Below are positions 45,397 to 53,842 of a DNA stretch of 64,000 bases, piece by piece. The stretch comes from an uncultured Paraprevotella sp. (GTDB lineage: Bacteria > Bacteroidota > Bacteroidia > Bacteroidales > Bacteroidaceae), in the NCBI GenBank assembly GCA_944321525.1, contig CALULQ010000010.1, positions 35,000-98,999 on the forward strand, read 5' to 3'. The stretch's first letter is position 1. Every line of letters starts with the position of its first letter. The position numbers and the translations under genes were made by a program. The notes under the pieces are model-generated. The model saw only the letters and a list, made by a program, of their open reading frames with translations, searched no databases and had not been told where the DNA came from.

Positions 45397-45825
45397 ATGA
45401 AAAAGCTTATGCTGATGTCTCTGCTGTGCCTGTTCGGCCTGGGGCAAATGTCGGCCCAACAGGCAGAGACGGAGAAGAAAGACGTGAAGGAAGCCAACAT
45501 CGTGTTCGACAAGACGACGATGGACGTGGGCACCTTCTCGGCGGACGAACCTGTCGTGAAAACCACTTTCACCTTTACCAACCAAGGGGATGCGCCTTTG
45601 GTCATCCACCAGGCTATTGCTTCGTGTGGCTGCACCGTGCCCACTTATCCGCGGATGCCGGTGAAACCGGGCGAGAAAGGCCAGATAGAGGTGACCTACA
45701 ACGGAAGCGGGCGCAATCCGGGGCGCTTCAAGAAGAGCATCACCGTGCGCACCAATGCCCAGAAACCGATGGTGAGACTCTACATCACGGGCGTCATGGA
45801 GGCTTCCGCGAAGGACAAGGAGTGA
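45397..45825 (+). CDS. Secreted DUF1573-domain protein
   Basis: A 142-residue protein with a signal peptide (KKLMLMSLLCLFGLGQMSA, cleavage near residue 21) and one DUF1573 immunoglobulin-like domain: FDKTTMDVGTFSADEPVVKTTFTFTN split over two strands, then the conserved ASCGCTVPTYPRMPVKPGEKG with two cysteines. The family is abundant in Bacteroidetes; its role is unknown and probably periplasmic or structural. It is 4 bases upstream of the HAD gene. Confidence 0.88.
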   Translation: MKKLMLMSLLCLFGLGQMSAQQAETEKKDVKEANIVFDKTTMDVGTFSADEPVVKTTFTFTNQGDAPLVIHQAIASCGCTVPTYPRMPVKPGEKGQIEVTYNGSGRNPGRFKKSITVRTNAQKPMVRLYITGVMEASAKDKE

Positions 45826-45829
45826 GGCA

Positions 45830-46621
45830 ATGGGGCACGTTAAAATTGTCTTTTTCGACATAGACGGGACGTTGGTGTCGTTCAAGACCCATCGCATTCC
45901 GCAATCTACACTTGATGCCGTGGCCGCCCTGCGCAGCCATGGCATCAAAGTATATATAGCCACAGGGCGTCCGGTGCAGTTCATTGACAATCTGGGCGAA
46001 CTGGAGTACGACGGGATGGTGACCGTCACCGGGGCGCATTGTTTCACCCGGCAGGGGAAGGTGATTTACCATCATCCGGTATCGCAGCAGACCGTGGACC
46101 GGGTGGTGGCCCATCTGGAGGGCGGCCGCGACGCTTATCCGCTGATTTGCGTGTGCGAGGACGAGCTGTTCGTCACGGACATTAATGCCGACGTGGCCGA
46201 GGTGGCCCGCTTGCTGGACATCCGGATGCCCGCTGTGCGCCCTGCTTCGTACGCGAAGGGACGGAATGTGTTGCAGCTCATTTCCTTCTTCAAGGCCGAC
46301 CGCGAGAAGGATTTCATGCCTTCGCTCATGCCCGATTGCGTTTCCATGCGCTGGCATCCGCTGTTCACCGACGTCATTGCCGCAGGCGTGAGCAAGAGCG
46401 TGGGCATCGACCGGGTGTTGGACTATGAGGGAATCCCGCTGGAGTGCGCCATGGCCATCGGCGACGGCGGCAACGACATCGCCATGGTGGAACATGTGCC
46501 TTGCGGGGTGGCAATGGGGAATGCCTGCGACGCCCTGAAGCAAGTGGCATCCTACGTGACGGCCTCCGTGGACGAGGACGGCGTGGCAAAGGCTTTGCGC
46601 CACTTCGGGCTTATACCATGA
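45830..46621 (+). CDS. HAD-superfamily hydrolase, Cof type
   Basis: A 263-residue phosphatase of subfamily IIB. Motif I is FFDIDGTLVS with the nucleophile Asp, motif II ATGRP, and motif III/IV near AIGDGGNDIAMVEH, followed by GVAMGNACDALK. The large C2-type cap lies between. Substrates of such enzymes are sugar phosphates, nucleotides or FMN; which one applies is not visible. It follows the DUF1573 gene closely. Confidence 0.92.
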   Translation: MGHVKIVFFDIDGTLVSFKTHRIPQSTLDAVAALRSHGIKVYIATGRPVQFIDNLGELEYDGMVTVTGAHCFTRQGKVIYHHPVSQQTVDRVVAHLEGGRDAYPLICVCEDELFVTDINADVAEVARLLDIRMPAVRPASYAKGRNVLQLISFFKADREKDFMPSLMPDCVSMRWHPLFTDVIAAGVSKSVGIDRVLDYEGIPLECAMAIGDGGNDIAMVEHVPCGVAMGNACDALKQVASYVTASVDEDGVAKALRHFGLIP

Positions 46622-46660
46622 TGGGCGGACGGAGGTAGGTTTGCAAATAATGAACGCATA

Positions 46661-47905
46661 ATGAAAAGGATGAAAGGATGCAAGTCCGTCGTCCGCAGGG
46701 CTTTCTGTTGGGCGCTTTGCGCGTGCCTGTCTGTGACGGCGGCGCAGGGGCGTGACGCGGATTCCACGGATGGCGACACGCCGCGCGAGGTGGCGGCGTG
46801 GCTCGGATTGGGATGGAATCTGGGCAACCAGTTCGACGCCCATGCCGACGGGGTGGCCGCCGAAACGGCATGGGGACAGCCGCCCGCCACGCCGGAGTTG
46901 TTCCGGAAAGTGGCCGAAGCCGGCTTCACCTCCGTGCGCATTCCCGTGACGTGGCTGGGGCACATCGGTCCGGCGCCCGACTACCGCTTGGATTCCCTTT
47001 GGCTCGACCGGGTGGAAGAGGTGGTGGACGATGCCGCGCAAGCCGGATTGCGCGTGATGTTGAACATTCACCACGACGGGGCCGACAGCCGCCATTGGCT
47101 GGACATCAAGAAAGCGGCCACGGACGAGTGCGTCAACGAGGCAGTCAAGGCGCAGTTGCGGGCCGTGTGGACACAGATTGCCGGGCGCTTCAAGGACAAG
47201 AGCGATTTCCTGATTTTCGAATCGATGAACGAGATTCACGACGGAGGTTGGGGATGGGGAGCCAACCGGACCGATAACGGACGGCAGTATGCGGTGCTCA
47301 ACGAGTGGAACCAGGTGTTTGTGGATGCCGTGCGCTCTACCGGCGGGAACAATGCCACGCGCTATTTGGGTGTGCCCGGCTATTGTGCCAACCCCGAACT
47401 GACCGTCGAACACTTCGTCATGCCCAAGGACAAGGCGGAGGGAAGGCTGATGGTGGCGATACATTTCTACGACCCCGTGGATTACACGTTGGAAGCCAAA
47501 TGCCCCGAATGGGGGCACACGGCCCGGCCCGGGAAAGCACCGGAGTGGGGAGGCGAGGACAACGTGGTGAGGGTGTTCAGCCGGGTGAAGGAGCGGTTCA
47601 TCGACCGTGGCATCCCTGTCTATATCGGTGAAATGGGCTGTGTTCGCCGCGGAGACGAGAGGGGCGAGGCTTTCCGCCGTTATTATCTGGAGTATGTATG
47701 CAAGGCCGCGCGTACATACGGCATGGCACCTTTCGTGTGGGACAACGGATCGGGCAGTGTGGGAAGGGAGTGTTCCGGACTGTTCGACCGGAAGAATGGG
47801 GCTTTTTTCACGCACTCAGAGGATGTGGTGCGCGCCATGGTGAAGGCCGTGTTCTCCGACGATGCCTCTTACACGCTGGAGGCTGTCTACCAGACTGCTC
47901 CATAA
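46661..47905 (+). CDS. Secreted GH5 endoglucanase-like glycoside hydrolase
   Basis: A 414-residue protein with a signal peptide (WALCACLSVTAAQG, cleavage near 30; Met at 46670 also possible) and one GH5 TIM barrel. The sequence shows GWNLGNQFDAH, SVRIPVTW, MLNIHHDG, the acid/base E191 in FLIFESMNE and the nucleophile E324 in PVYIGEMG. Linkage and specificity are unknown; the pattern is closest to cellulase/glucanase subfamilies. No carbohydrate-binding module, lipobox or SusC/D pair is nearby, so it is not in a recognisable polysaccharide utilisation locus. Confidence 0.9.
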   Translation: MKRMKGCKSVVRRAFCWALCACLSVTAAQGRDADSTDGDTPREVAAWLGLGWNLGNQFDAHADGVAAETAWGQPPATPELFRKVAEAGFTSVRIPVTWLGHIGPAPDYRLDSLWLDRVEEVVDDAAQAGLRVMLNIHHDGADSRHWLDIKKAATDECVNEAVKAQLRAVWTQIAGRFKDKSDFLIFESMNEIHDGGWGWGANRTDNGRQYAVLNEWNQVFVDAVRSTGGNNATRYLGVPGYCANPELTVEHFVMPKDKAEGRLMVAIHFYDPVDYTLEAKCPEWGHTARPGKAPEWGGEDNVVRVFSRVKERFIDRGIPVYIGEMGCVRRGDERGEAFRRYYLEYVCKAARTYGMAPFVWDNGSGSVGRECSGLFDRKNGAFFTHSEDVVRAMVKAVFSDDASYTLEAVYQTAP

Positions 47906-47948
47906 GGGAAAAGACTAAAGGGCCGGTTTCATCGGCCGGCAAGTCGAA

Positions 47949-47993
47949 GACGCCCGCTCGGGACTGGAGAAAAGCCAGTCCCGAGCGGGCGTC
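47949..47993. terminator. Perfect 19-bp hairpin without T-tract
   Basis: The stem begins GACGCCCGCTCGGGACTGG and pairs perfectly across a 7-base loop AGAAAAG, 44 bases past the GH5 stop. There is no T-run on either side. It is most simply a terminator between converging genes, but it is unusually long and exact. Confidence 0.6.
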
Positions 47994-48145
47994 GAGCGTA
48001 TGGATATGCTTCAGGCGCAGGAAAAAAGTGTGGATTAATCGGGGACGCCGCGCGCCGTGCGCAAAACTGCTTTCCGCAAGGTGGCCCCGCGTTTTGGCCG
48101 CATGCCCGTTTCAACGCCGTGGGGCGTGGGCATGACGGGCCACGC

Positions 48146-48757
48146 TCATAAAAGTCCGATTTCTTCGGCCATGGAGCGGTAAAAGGCAGCTTTGGTCTCC
48201 AGTTTCAGCGGATAAGCGCGCGAGGACGACGGCATGCGGTAGAGGCGCAGGGTGCGGCCTTCCGCCTCGAAGGGGCTGTAGTGCCCGATGGCGGGCGGTT
48301 CGGCATGAAAGGTGTCACAAAGTGTGTCCGTGGCTTTCTGGCCGGTGGTGACGATGGCCCGGCATTGCGGCAAAGCGCGGAGCAAGGCGTGGAGGTCGGT
48401 GGGGCGCACGACTTGCAGGAAGTTGTCGGACGCATTGTTTTTCAGTCGCACCACTTCCTCGGCCGTGTCGTAGAGCGCGATGCCCTTGTCGAGGCAGAAG
48501 GCTTCTATTTTCCCTTGGTCGAACCGCTTTTCGCTGTGGACGACGAAGTGGTTCTTGTCGCCTTCGGCTATCTGCCCCCAAATGCGCCACATGTCGTTGC
48601 CCCAGTTGGGGTAGAAAAAGTCCATGCACCACCGTTTGCGGGGTGGCGGGAAGCTGCCCAGCATCAGCAGTTTTGCGTTTCCCGGCAGGAACGGGCGCAG
48701 CGGGTGCTTTTCCGCCTGCAGGCCGGCGATAGGGGTTGGATTCTGTTCCGTGTTCAT
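48146..48757 (-). CDS. Uracil-DNA glycosylase-superfamily protein
   Basis: A 203-residue protein with the UDG-superfamily layout: LMLGSFPPPRKRWCMDFFYPN (motif A-like), NDMWRIWGQIAEG, a central IVTTGQKATDTL and the late YRMPSSSRAYPL (motif B-like). The exact base specificity is not visible, and catalytic residues differ from classic Ung. The start MNTEQNPTP overlaps the DUF4421 stop by ATGA. It is the third gene of a three-gene overlapping set. Confidence 0.75.
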   Translation of the reverse strand: MNTEQNPTPIAGLQAEKHPLRPFLPGNAKLLMLGSFPPPRKRWCMDFFYPNWGNDMWRIWGQIAEGDKNHFVVHSEKRFDQGKIEAFCLDKGIALYDTAEEVVRLKNNASDNFLQVVRPTDLHALLRALPQCRAIVTTGQKATDTLCDTFHAEPPAIGHYSPFEAEGRTLRLYRMPSSSRAYPLKLETKAAFYRSMAEEIGLL

Positions 48758-49917
48758 CTGTATGCTTTGCGTTTGTGGAAATTTAGTCCGACGTAGAAGT
48801 TCAATGTCCCGAACGTGTTGTTGACCGACAGTCGGTTGTGACGGTAATTGTAGTTGTGCAGGATGAGCGAAAGGCCGCCGAAGTATTTGGTGTTGTTCCA
48901 CACCAGTCCTATGCGTCCCGTCACGTCGAAGTTGAAGTTGTCCAAGGTGAAGAAGGAAGACCAGAACGGGGTTTCCTCTTCGTCCTCGGTCTCTATGGGG
49001 AGCACGTTGCTGCGCGTTCTTTTGTAGCCGATGGCCGGAGCCAGCGACACGCACAGCAGCCAGTTGCGTTTGAATACCCAGTTATAGGCATATCCGCAAC
49101 TGATGCTATAGTCGTCGTATTTCAGTTTGTCGATGCGGAAGTCCTGGCTTAGTTCGTGTCCGGGATTCTGTGTGAGTGCGTGCGGGAGGGCGTCGTAGTT
49201 GAAATCCAGTTCGTGGCGGGTGTAGGAAAATCCGGCTTTCCACGAACCGCAACTTTTCCGCTGCACGGTGCTTTGCGCGAAAGCGGCAGGATAGGAAAAA
49301 CGCTTGTGGTTGAAGATGTAGTAAGCATTGATGCCCGTCACCTTCACGTTGATGCCGTGGCAGTTTTCTCCCTCTACGTCCTTGGCCGCCTCGCCCAGTC
49401 CCTTGGCTTTGCGAAGCCTGAAGTCGTCCCCCGTTCGGCGGTAGATGAGGTCGCATCCCAGCATGGCGCTGTAGAGACTCAGCTCCAGCTCTGTTTTCCG
49501 GGATTCGTGTCCTTTTCCCAGAGAGGACACTTCGAAGGTGTAGCCCAGGAAAATCCATCGCCATCCCAGGTAGGGGCCGATTTTTACGGCCGGCTTGGGC
49601 GAAAAGGAAAGCTTCTGGCCCAGTTCGCGGCTGTGCAGGGCGTAGGTCTCAAAACTGTTTGTGTTTTGCAGCATGAAGGCCCAGTTGTAGCGGTTGGGAC
49701 TGATGTAGGTGGTGTCCATGGCGTTGAAAGCCTTGAAAAACTTACTGAAGATGTTCCCCTTTTCCGGCTTGGGCATTTCCGTTGATGCGGCGGCATTTCC
49801 CATGGCGGGAGGCACGCCCATGTCCGCCCCGTCCTGGCCCCGGCACGGTTGTGTCGCGGCGAAGAGCAGGAGCAGGCCCGCCCATGCGTGTCTCAGGGAT
49901 GCGGGAGGCGTTTTCAA
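48754..49917 (-). CDS. DUF4421-family outer-membrane beta-barrel-like protein
   Basis: A 387-residue exported protein: signal peptide (AGLLLLFAATQPCRGQ, cleavage near 28), then TYISPNRYNWAFMLQNTNSFETY and many alternating aromatic beta-strands (PYLGWRWIFLGYTFEV, LSLILHNYNYRHNRLSVNNTFGTLNFYVGLNFHKR over two segments). This matches DUF4421, predicted to be an outer-membrane barrel. Function unknown. Both ends overlap neighbours by ATGA. Confidence 0.8.
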   Translation of the reverse strand: MKTPPASLRHAWAGLLLLFAATQPCRGQDGADMGVPPAMGNAAASTEMPKPEKGNIFSKFFKAFNAMDTTYISPNRYNWAFMLQNTNSFETYALHSRELGQKLSFSPKPAVKIGPYLGWRWIFLGYTFEVSSLGKGHESRKTELELSLYSAMLGCDLIYRRTGDDFRLRKAKGLGEAAKDVEGENCHGINVKVTGINAYYIFNHKRFSYPAAFAQSTVQRKSCGSWKAGFSYTRHELDFNYDALPHALTQNPGHELSQDFRIDKLKYDDYSISCGYAYNWVFKRNWLLCVSLAPAIGYKRTRSNVLPIETEDEEETPFWSSFFTLDNFNFDVTGRIGLVWNNTKYFGGLSLILHNYNYRHNRLSVNNTFGTLNFYVGLNFHKRKAYR

Positions 49918-50903
49918 AGTTTTCCCAAGATTTTGTCCATCACCCAGTTCACCGGCGTGGCGCTCACGCTGTCGCAGGTGCAGGTGGATTGCTTTTGCAG
50001 GTGTTCCACGATGTTGTGTATCAGCGGGAGCTGCACGTGTGGCGGGTTGGGGACGACGATTTCCTCCCGTCCCCGTTCGGTGTGCAGGGCAATGGGCTCA
50101 TAGGTGAACACGGAGAAGCTGATTTGGCCTTTGTCGCCGACGATTTCGATGCGGTCCATCTTGGCCGATTCGTGGGCCACGAAGCACCACGAGCCCGAGC
50201 CGGGCGTGCCGTCGGGAAACTGGAAGCAGGCGCTCACGTTGTCTTCCGTGGAATAGAGCCCCTCCTTGTTCGTGCAATAGCCGTGCGCACTGATGATGGG
50301 GCCGAAAAATTCTTGGAGCAAATCCAGCTGGTGTGGGGCGAGGTCGTAGAAATAGCCACCACCGGCGATGTCGCGCTGCACGCGCCAAGGAAGTTCCTTG
50401 CTGTTGTAGTCCAGGTCGCGGGGCGGCACGGCAAAACGGATTTGCACGTTGAGCACCCGTCCGATGGTGCCGTCGTGGATGAGCTCTTTCACTTTCATGA
50501 AATAGGGCAGGTAGCGGCGGTAGTAGGCCACGAAGCAGGGCACGCCCGTCTGTTGCGACACGCGGTTGATGCGCCCGCACTCTTCGTAATTGGCCGCCAA
50601 GGGTTTCTCCACGTACACCGGCTTGCCGGCTTTCATGGCCATGATGGCAAAGGTGGCGTGCGACGAGGGTGGGGTGGCGATGTAGACGGCATTCACGTCC
50701 GGGTCGTCCACCAGTTCTTGTGCGTCGGTGTACCATTTCGGGATGCCGTGCCGCTCGGCATACGAGCGCGCCCGCTCCTTGTTGCGGCTCATGACCGCCT
50801 CTATTTTAGAACCGGGGACGAGGTTGAAGGCCGGTCCGCTCTTCTTCTCCGTCACTTCCCCACAGCCGATGAATCCCCACTTGATGGTGATGTCCGTATC
50901 CAT
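49914..50903 (-). CDS. Gfo/Idh/MocA-family oxidoreductase
   Basis: A 329-residue NAD(P)-dependent dehydrogenase. The N-terminal Rossmann motif is GFIGCGEVTEKKSGPAF, then AVYIATPPSSHATFAIMAMKAGKPVYVEKPLA with the conserved EKP lysine, and DIAGGGYFYDLAPHQLDLL in the C-terminal domain carries the catalytic Asp/His pair. The substrate is probably a sugar or cyclitol; not determinable. The start MDTDITIKW follows a TACTTTTG promoter. First gene of the overlapping three-gene set. Confidence 0.9.
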   Translation of the reverse strand: MDTDITIKWGFIGCGEVTEKKSGPAFNLVPGSKIEAVMSRNKERARSYAERHGIPKWYTDAQELVDDPDVNAVYIATPPSSHATFAIMAMKAGKPVYVEKPLAANYEECGRINRVSQQTGVPCFVAYYRRYLPYFMKVKELIHDGTIGRVLNVQIRFAVPPRDLDYNSKELPWRVQRDIAGGGYFYDLAPHQLDLLQEFFGPIISAHGYCTNKEGLYSTEDNVSACFQFPDGTPGSGSWCFVAHESAKMDRIEIVGDKGQISFSVFTYEPIALHTERGREEIVVPNPPHVQLPLIHNIVEHLQKQSTCTCDSVSATPVNWVMDKILGKL

Positions 50904-50931
50904 ATTCCGATGATGAAATTTGTTTCTTGCA

Positions 50932-50939
50932 CAAAAGTA
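50932..50939 (-). promoter_or_regulatory. -7 box TACTTTTG for the Gfo/Idh/MocA gene
   Basis: TAnnTTTG match on the minus strand, 28 bases before the start, excluding the longer frame. Confidence 0.6.
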
Positions 50940-51129
50940 CGAAAAAAGTGCCATATCGGTCGCTTGGGCGGGAAGGTTTTTCGGAGAAACGCGGGTGGCA
51001 GGCCGGCCATGCCGCACCGGCGGCCGGAAGGCAGGCGGAGGGAAGGGGGTTGCCTGTCGGAAGGAGCGGGCGGCGATGCCGGCAGTGTATAAAAAATGTT
51101 ATTGCCTCGTGATTGTTGGAAATTTGTGG

Positions 51130-51137
51130 TATTTTTG
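51130..51137 (+). promoter_or_regulatory. -7 box TATTTTTG for the membrane protein gene
   Basis: TAnnTTTG match 25 bases before the ATG at 51163. Confidence 0.6.
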
Positions 51138-51162
51138 TTTCCAATTATTTATTCATCGTGAA

Positions 51163-52098
51163 ATGGAAGAAAAGAAAGATTTGGATGAGGGGCTGTTCAA
51201 GAGCCGTAGTTATTTAAGCTGCCTGGACAAGGGGTTGAAGTTGCCCACGCGCCACATCCTGCCGTTGTTGAAGTTTTCGTGGCCGTCGTTGTTGGCGTGC
51301 GCGCTGACGGCCGGTTTGTGCGGGGCTTGTTTCAACCAGTTTTCGGTGGCTTTTGCCCAATGGTTGGCCGCCACGGAGCCTGTCGTGCTTTCGTTGCCGG
51401 TGCTCACCTTTATTCTATTGGGCTTGTTGTCGATGGGTGCGCTCAGTTTTTATGTGGGCAATGTGGTGGTCGCCATATCGCGTTTCGCGGAATCCGGTTC
51501 GTGGCCGGTGCTGAAGTTCGGGGCTTCCCGGGGCGCCATTCTGCAGTCGTCCCTGCGGGCTTTCGTGTTCATTCTGGTCGGTGTTGCGGTCTTGGGGCTT
51601 TGCCTTGCGCCCTGCGTCCTTTGGCTGGGAGCGGCGAACGCTTGGACGATGGTTGTTTTCGGCGTGTTGCTGTTGGCCTTGGCCGTTCCTTACAGCATGG
51701 TCGGCTTGGACTATCTGTTGGGCGAGGAGCACGATTATGTCCGCAGTCTGGCGAGGATGAAGGACGGCTATTTGAATTGGGGGCCGCTGTTCATCGTGTT
51801 GTTTTGCGGCGGTCTCATCCTGCTGGTGTTGTCGGTGGTGAGCTGGCTTCCGGCCGGCATCCTGGCCTATGCGGGGCACGAGTCGATGATGGGCGTGCTG
51901 GCGGGCGACCCCACCGATTTGCCGTCCAGCGTGCCGGCCCTCATCGTGTGCTTTTTCATGCTGGCGGCCTTGATAACGAGCATGTTCGGTTGGCTCACGC
52001 TCTTCCCGTTGTCTTATCTGTATGGCTCCGTCAGGACGCGCAAGAAAGAGAAAATGGCTTTCGAAGAGGAGGAACGCCGTCTGACCGGCATGCAGTAA
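51163..52098 (+). CDS. Multi-pass membrane protein of unknown function
   Basis: A 311-residue protein with six or so predicted membrane helices (for example LLACALTAGLCGACF, LLGLLSMGALSFYVGNVVVAI, LQSSLRAFVFILVGVAVLGL, MVVFGVLLLALAVPYSMVGL, LFIVLFCGGLILLVLSVVSW, LIVCFFMLAALITSMFGWL) and a basic, acidic-ended C-terminal tail. No catalytic motif was seen. Similar proteins in Bacteroidales are usually labelled hypothetical. It has its own promoter and no co-directional partner. Confidence 0.8.
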   Translation: MEEKKDLDEGLFKSRSYLSCLDKGLKLPTRHILPLLKFSWPSLLACALTAGLCGACFNQFSVAFAQWLAATEPVVLSLPVLTFILLGLLSMGALSFYVGNVVVAISRFAESGSWPVLKFGASRGAILQSSLRAFVFILVGVAVLGLCLAPCVLWLGAANAWTMVVFGVLLLALAVPYSMVGLDYLLGEEHDYVRSLARMKDGYLNWGPLFIVLFCGGLILLVLSVVSWLPAGILAYAGHESMMGVLAGDPTDLPSSVPALIVCFFMLAALITSMFGWLTLFPLSYLYGSVRTRKKEKMAFEEEERRLTGMQ

Positions 52099-52196
52099 AC
52101 GCCGCTGTTTTTTGATTCAGGAATATTGCAGCCCGATGCCGGAATAAAGGCATGGAGACTGTAGGCAGGCCGTCCCGTTGCGTAAAGCCGCGGACG

Positions 52197-52290
52197 GCCT
52201 GCCGCAGTATCGGACAGTACTTTGCGGAGAGTACTCGAGTACTTGCCGCAAAGTACGCTGACGTTTTCCGCAAGGAAATTCGGGCACGAG
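52197..52290 (+). repeat. Hairpin repeat element, copy 6
   Basis: Plus-oriented copy, the most diverged in its flanks. Hairpin units at 52217-52234 (loop GCGG) and 52239-52256 (loop CCGC), joined by TCGA. The right flank GTACGCTGACG with TCCGCAAGG and TTCGGGCACGAG is recognisable. Confidence 0.82.
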
Positions 52291-52427
52291 TGGAAGCCGG
52301 CATCGCGCATGGCGCTTTTCAAAGCCTTGCACGGCGTCCGGCTACTTTTTTCTGTGCGCATAAAATTACCCTAATCGATATTATGTTTAATAGCATCGTG
52401 CGGAATTCCCTGCCCGCCCATCAGCAT

Positions 52428-52464
52428 AAAAAAAGCAGCACATATCCCTGCGGATGCGTGCTGC
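52428..52464 (-). terminator. spt terminator
   Basis: Stem GCAGCAC/GTGCTGC with an inner ATCC/GGAT pair, followed on the minus strand by seven T, about 30 bases past the spt stop. Confidence 0.85.
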
Positions 52465-52493
52465 CTACCTTATTATATAATAATGTGTCGTTG

Positions 52494-53678
52494 TCAGAGT
52501 ATGTCCAGCGCCTTGAACACTTTCGTGAGTTTCTCAATGGCTTCGTCCACTTGGGCGTGCGTGTGATTGGCCATCAGCGCGAATCTCACCAGCGTGTCCT
52601 GGGGGGCGCATGCCGGCGGGATGACGGGATTGATGAACACACCTTCGTCGAAAGCCATCTTCGTCACGCGGAATGTCTTTTCCGTGTCGCGCACATAAAG
52701 CGGAATGATGGGCGACTCGGTGGCGCCGATTTCAAATCCGGCTTCGCGGAAGTGCTTCAGGGCATAGTTCGTCACGTCCCACAAGGCCTCCAGGCGCTGC
52801 GGCTCGTTCTGGATGATGTGCAAGGCTTCCAATGCGCAAGCCGTGGCGGCCGGCGTGGCCGAGGCGCTGAAGATGTAGGTGCGCGCATTGTGCTTCAGCC
52901 AGTTGATGACGCACTTGTCCGAAGCTATGAATCCGCCGATGGAAGCCAGCGACTTGCTGAACGTGCCCATAATCAGGTCGATTTCATCGGTGAGGCCGAA
53001 ATGGTCGCAGACGCCCCTGCCCTGCCGTCCGAACACGCCGAGGCCGTGCGCCTCGTCCACCATGATGGTGGCGTTGTATTTGTGCTTCAGCCTGACGATT
53101 TCAGGAAGGTTGGCCAAGTCTCCTTCCATGGAGAACACGCCGTCCACGACAATCAGCTTGATGGCTTCCGGATTGCACTTCTGCAGTTGCTTCTCCAGGT
53201 CGGCCATGTCGTTGTGCTTGTATTTCAGGTTTTGGGCAAAGGATAGCCGTTTGCCGTCCACGATGGATGCGTGGTCGCGGTCGTCGCAGATGATATAGTC
53301 TCCCCTACCGACGAGGCAAGGAATCACGCCCGAGTTGACCGTGAACCCGGTGGAGAAGCACAAGGCCTGGTCTTTCCCCACGAATGCAGCCAGTTCTTTT
53401 TCGAGCTGCACGTGCAAGTCCAGCGTTCCGTTCAAAAAGCGCGACCCGGCACAGCCTGAACCATATTTCCTCATGGCCTCGACGCCGGCTTCTATGACCC
53501 TGTCGTCGCCCGTCAGCCCCGTATAAGCATTGGAACCGAACATCAGCACGCGGTGTCCGCCCATGCGCACTTCCGTGCCTTGTTTGCCTTCTATTTCCCG
53601 GAAATAAGGATATATGCCGGCCGACATGTACTTCTGCGGCTCGTCATATCTCGCTAATTTGTCTTGTAGTAAGCCCAT
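52494..53678 (-). CDS. spt: Serine palmitoyltransferase
   Basis: PLP-dependent alpha-oxoamine synthase that condenses serine with a fatty acyl-CoA, the first step of sphingolipid synthesis. The 394 residues from MGLLQDKLARY include KYGSGCAGSRFLNGT, the PLP Lys242 in GTFSKSLASIGGF, and VDEAHGLGVFG. N- and C-terminal sequence matches, from memory, the Bacteroides Spt rather than KBL or BioF. The start follows a TACCTTTG box. It is divergent from a diacylglycerol-kinase-family gene. Confidence 0.87.
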   Translation of the reverse strand: MGLLQDKLARYDEPQKYMSAGIYPYFREIEGKQGTEVRMGGHRVLMFGSNAYTGLTGDDRVIEAGVEAMRKYGSGCAGSRFLNGTLDLHVQLEKELAAFVGKDQALCFSTGFTVNSGVIPCLVGRGDYIICDDRDHASIVDGKRLSFAQNLKYKHNDMADLEKQLQKCNPEAIKLIVVDGVFSMEGDLANLPEIVRLKHKYNATIMVDEAHGLGVFGRQGRGVCDHFGLTDEIDLIMGTFSKSLASIGGFIASDKCVINWLKHNARTYIFSASATPAATACALEALHIIQNEPQRLEALWDVTNYALKHFREAGFEIGATESPIIPLYVRDTEKTFRVTKMAFDEGVFINPVIPPACAPQDTLVRFALMANHTHAQVDEAIEKLTKVFKALDIL

Positions 53679-53707
53679 TTTGATAAGTTCGTTATTTAAA
53701 AACCCTG

Positions 53708-53715
53708 CAAAGGTA
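53708..53715 (-). promoter_or_regulatory. -7 box TACCTTTG for spt
   Basis: TAnnTTTG match on the minus strand, 29 bases before the chosen start. Confidence 0.6.
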
Positions 53716-53814
53716 ATAAAAAACATTCTTTCCTTCTCCCCGCAAGCATGAAAAAGTTTCTAAATGTTCCTATAAGCATGGCCCCGCGGCGCGGCGTTTC
53801 TCATTTTTTATCCT

Positions 53815-53822
53815 TATCTTTG
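53815..53822 (+). promoter_or_regulatory. -7 box TATCTTTG for the lipid kinase
   Basis: TAnnTTTG match 20 bases before the ATG. It is about 100 bases from the divergent spt promoter. Confidence 0.6.
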
Positions 53823-53842
53823 TCTCCGAATTCAGACACGAC

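Larger units (their letters stand above)
52099..52493. other. 395-base gap between converging genes
   Basis: Contains repeat copy 6, the spt terminator hairpin and a near copy of the TATAATAAGGTA motif at 52465-52477 on the minus strand. No coding region is supported. Confidence 0.55.

Noticed and set aside
52494..53726. Annotating spt as 2-amino-3-ketobutyrate CoA ligase or BioF
   Set aside because: The fold is shared, but no threonine dehydrogenase or biotin genes are near, and the N- and C-terminal segments look like Bacteroides Spt. The alternative is kept only as lower-probability.
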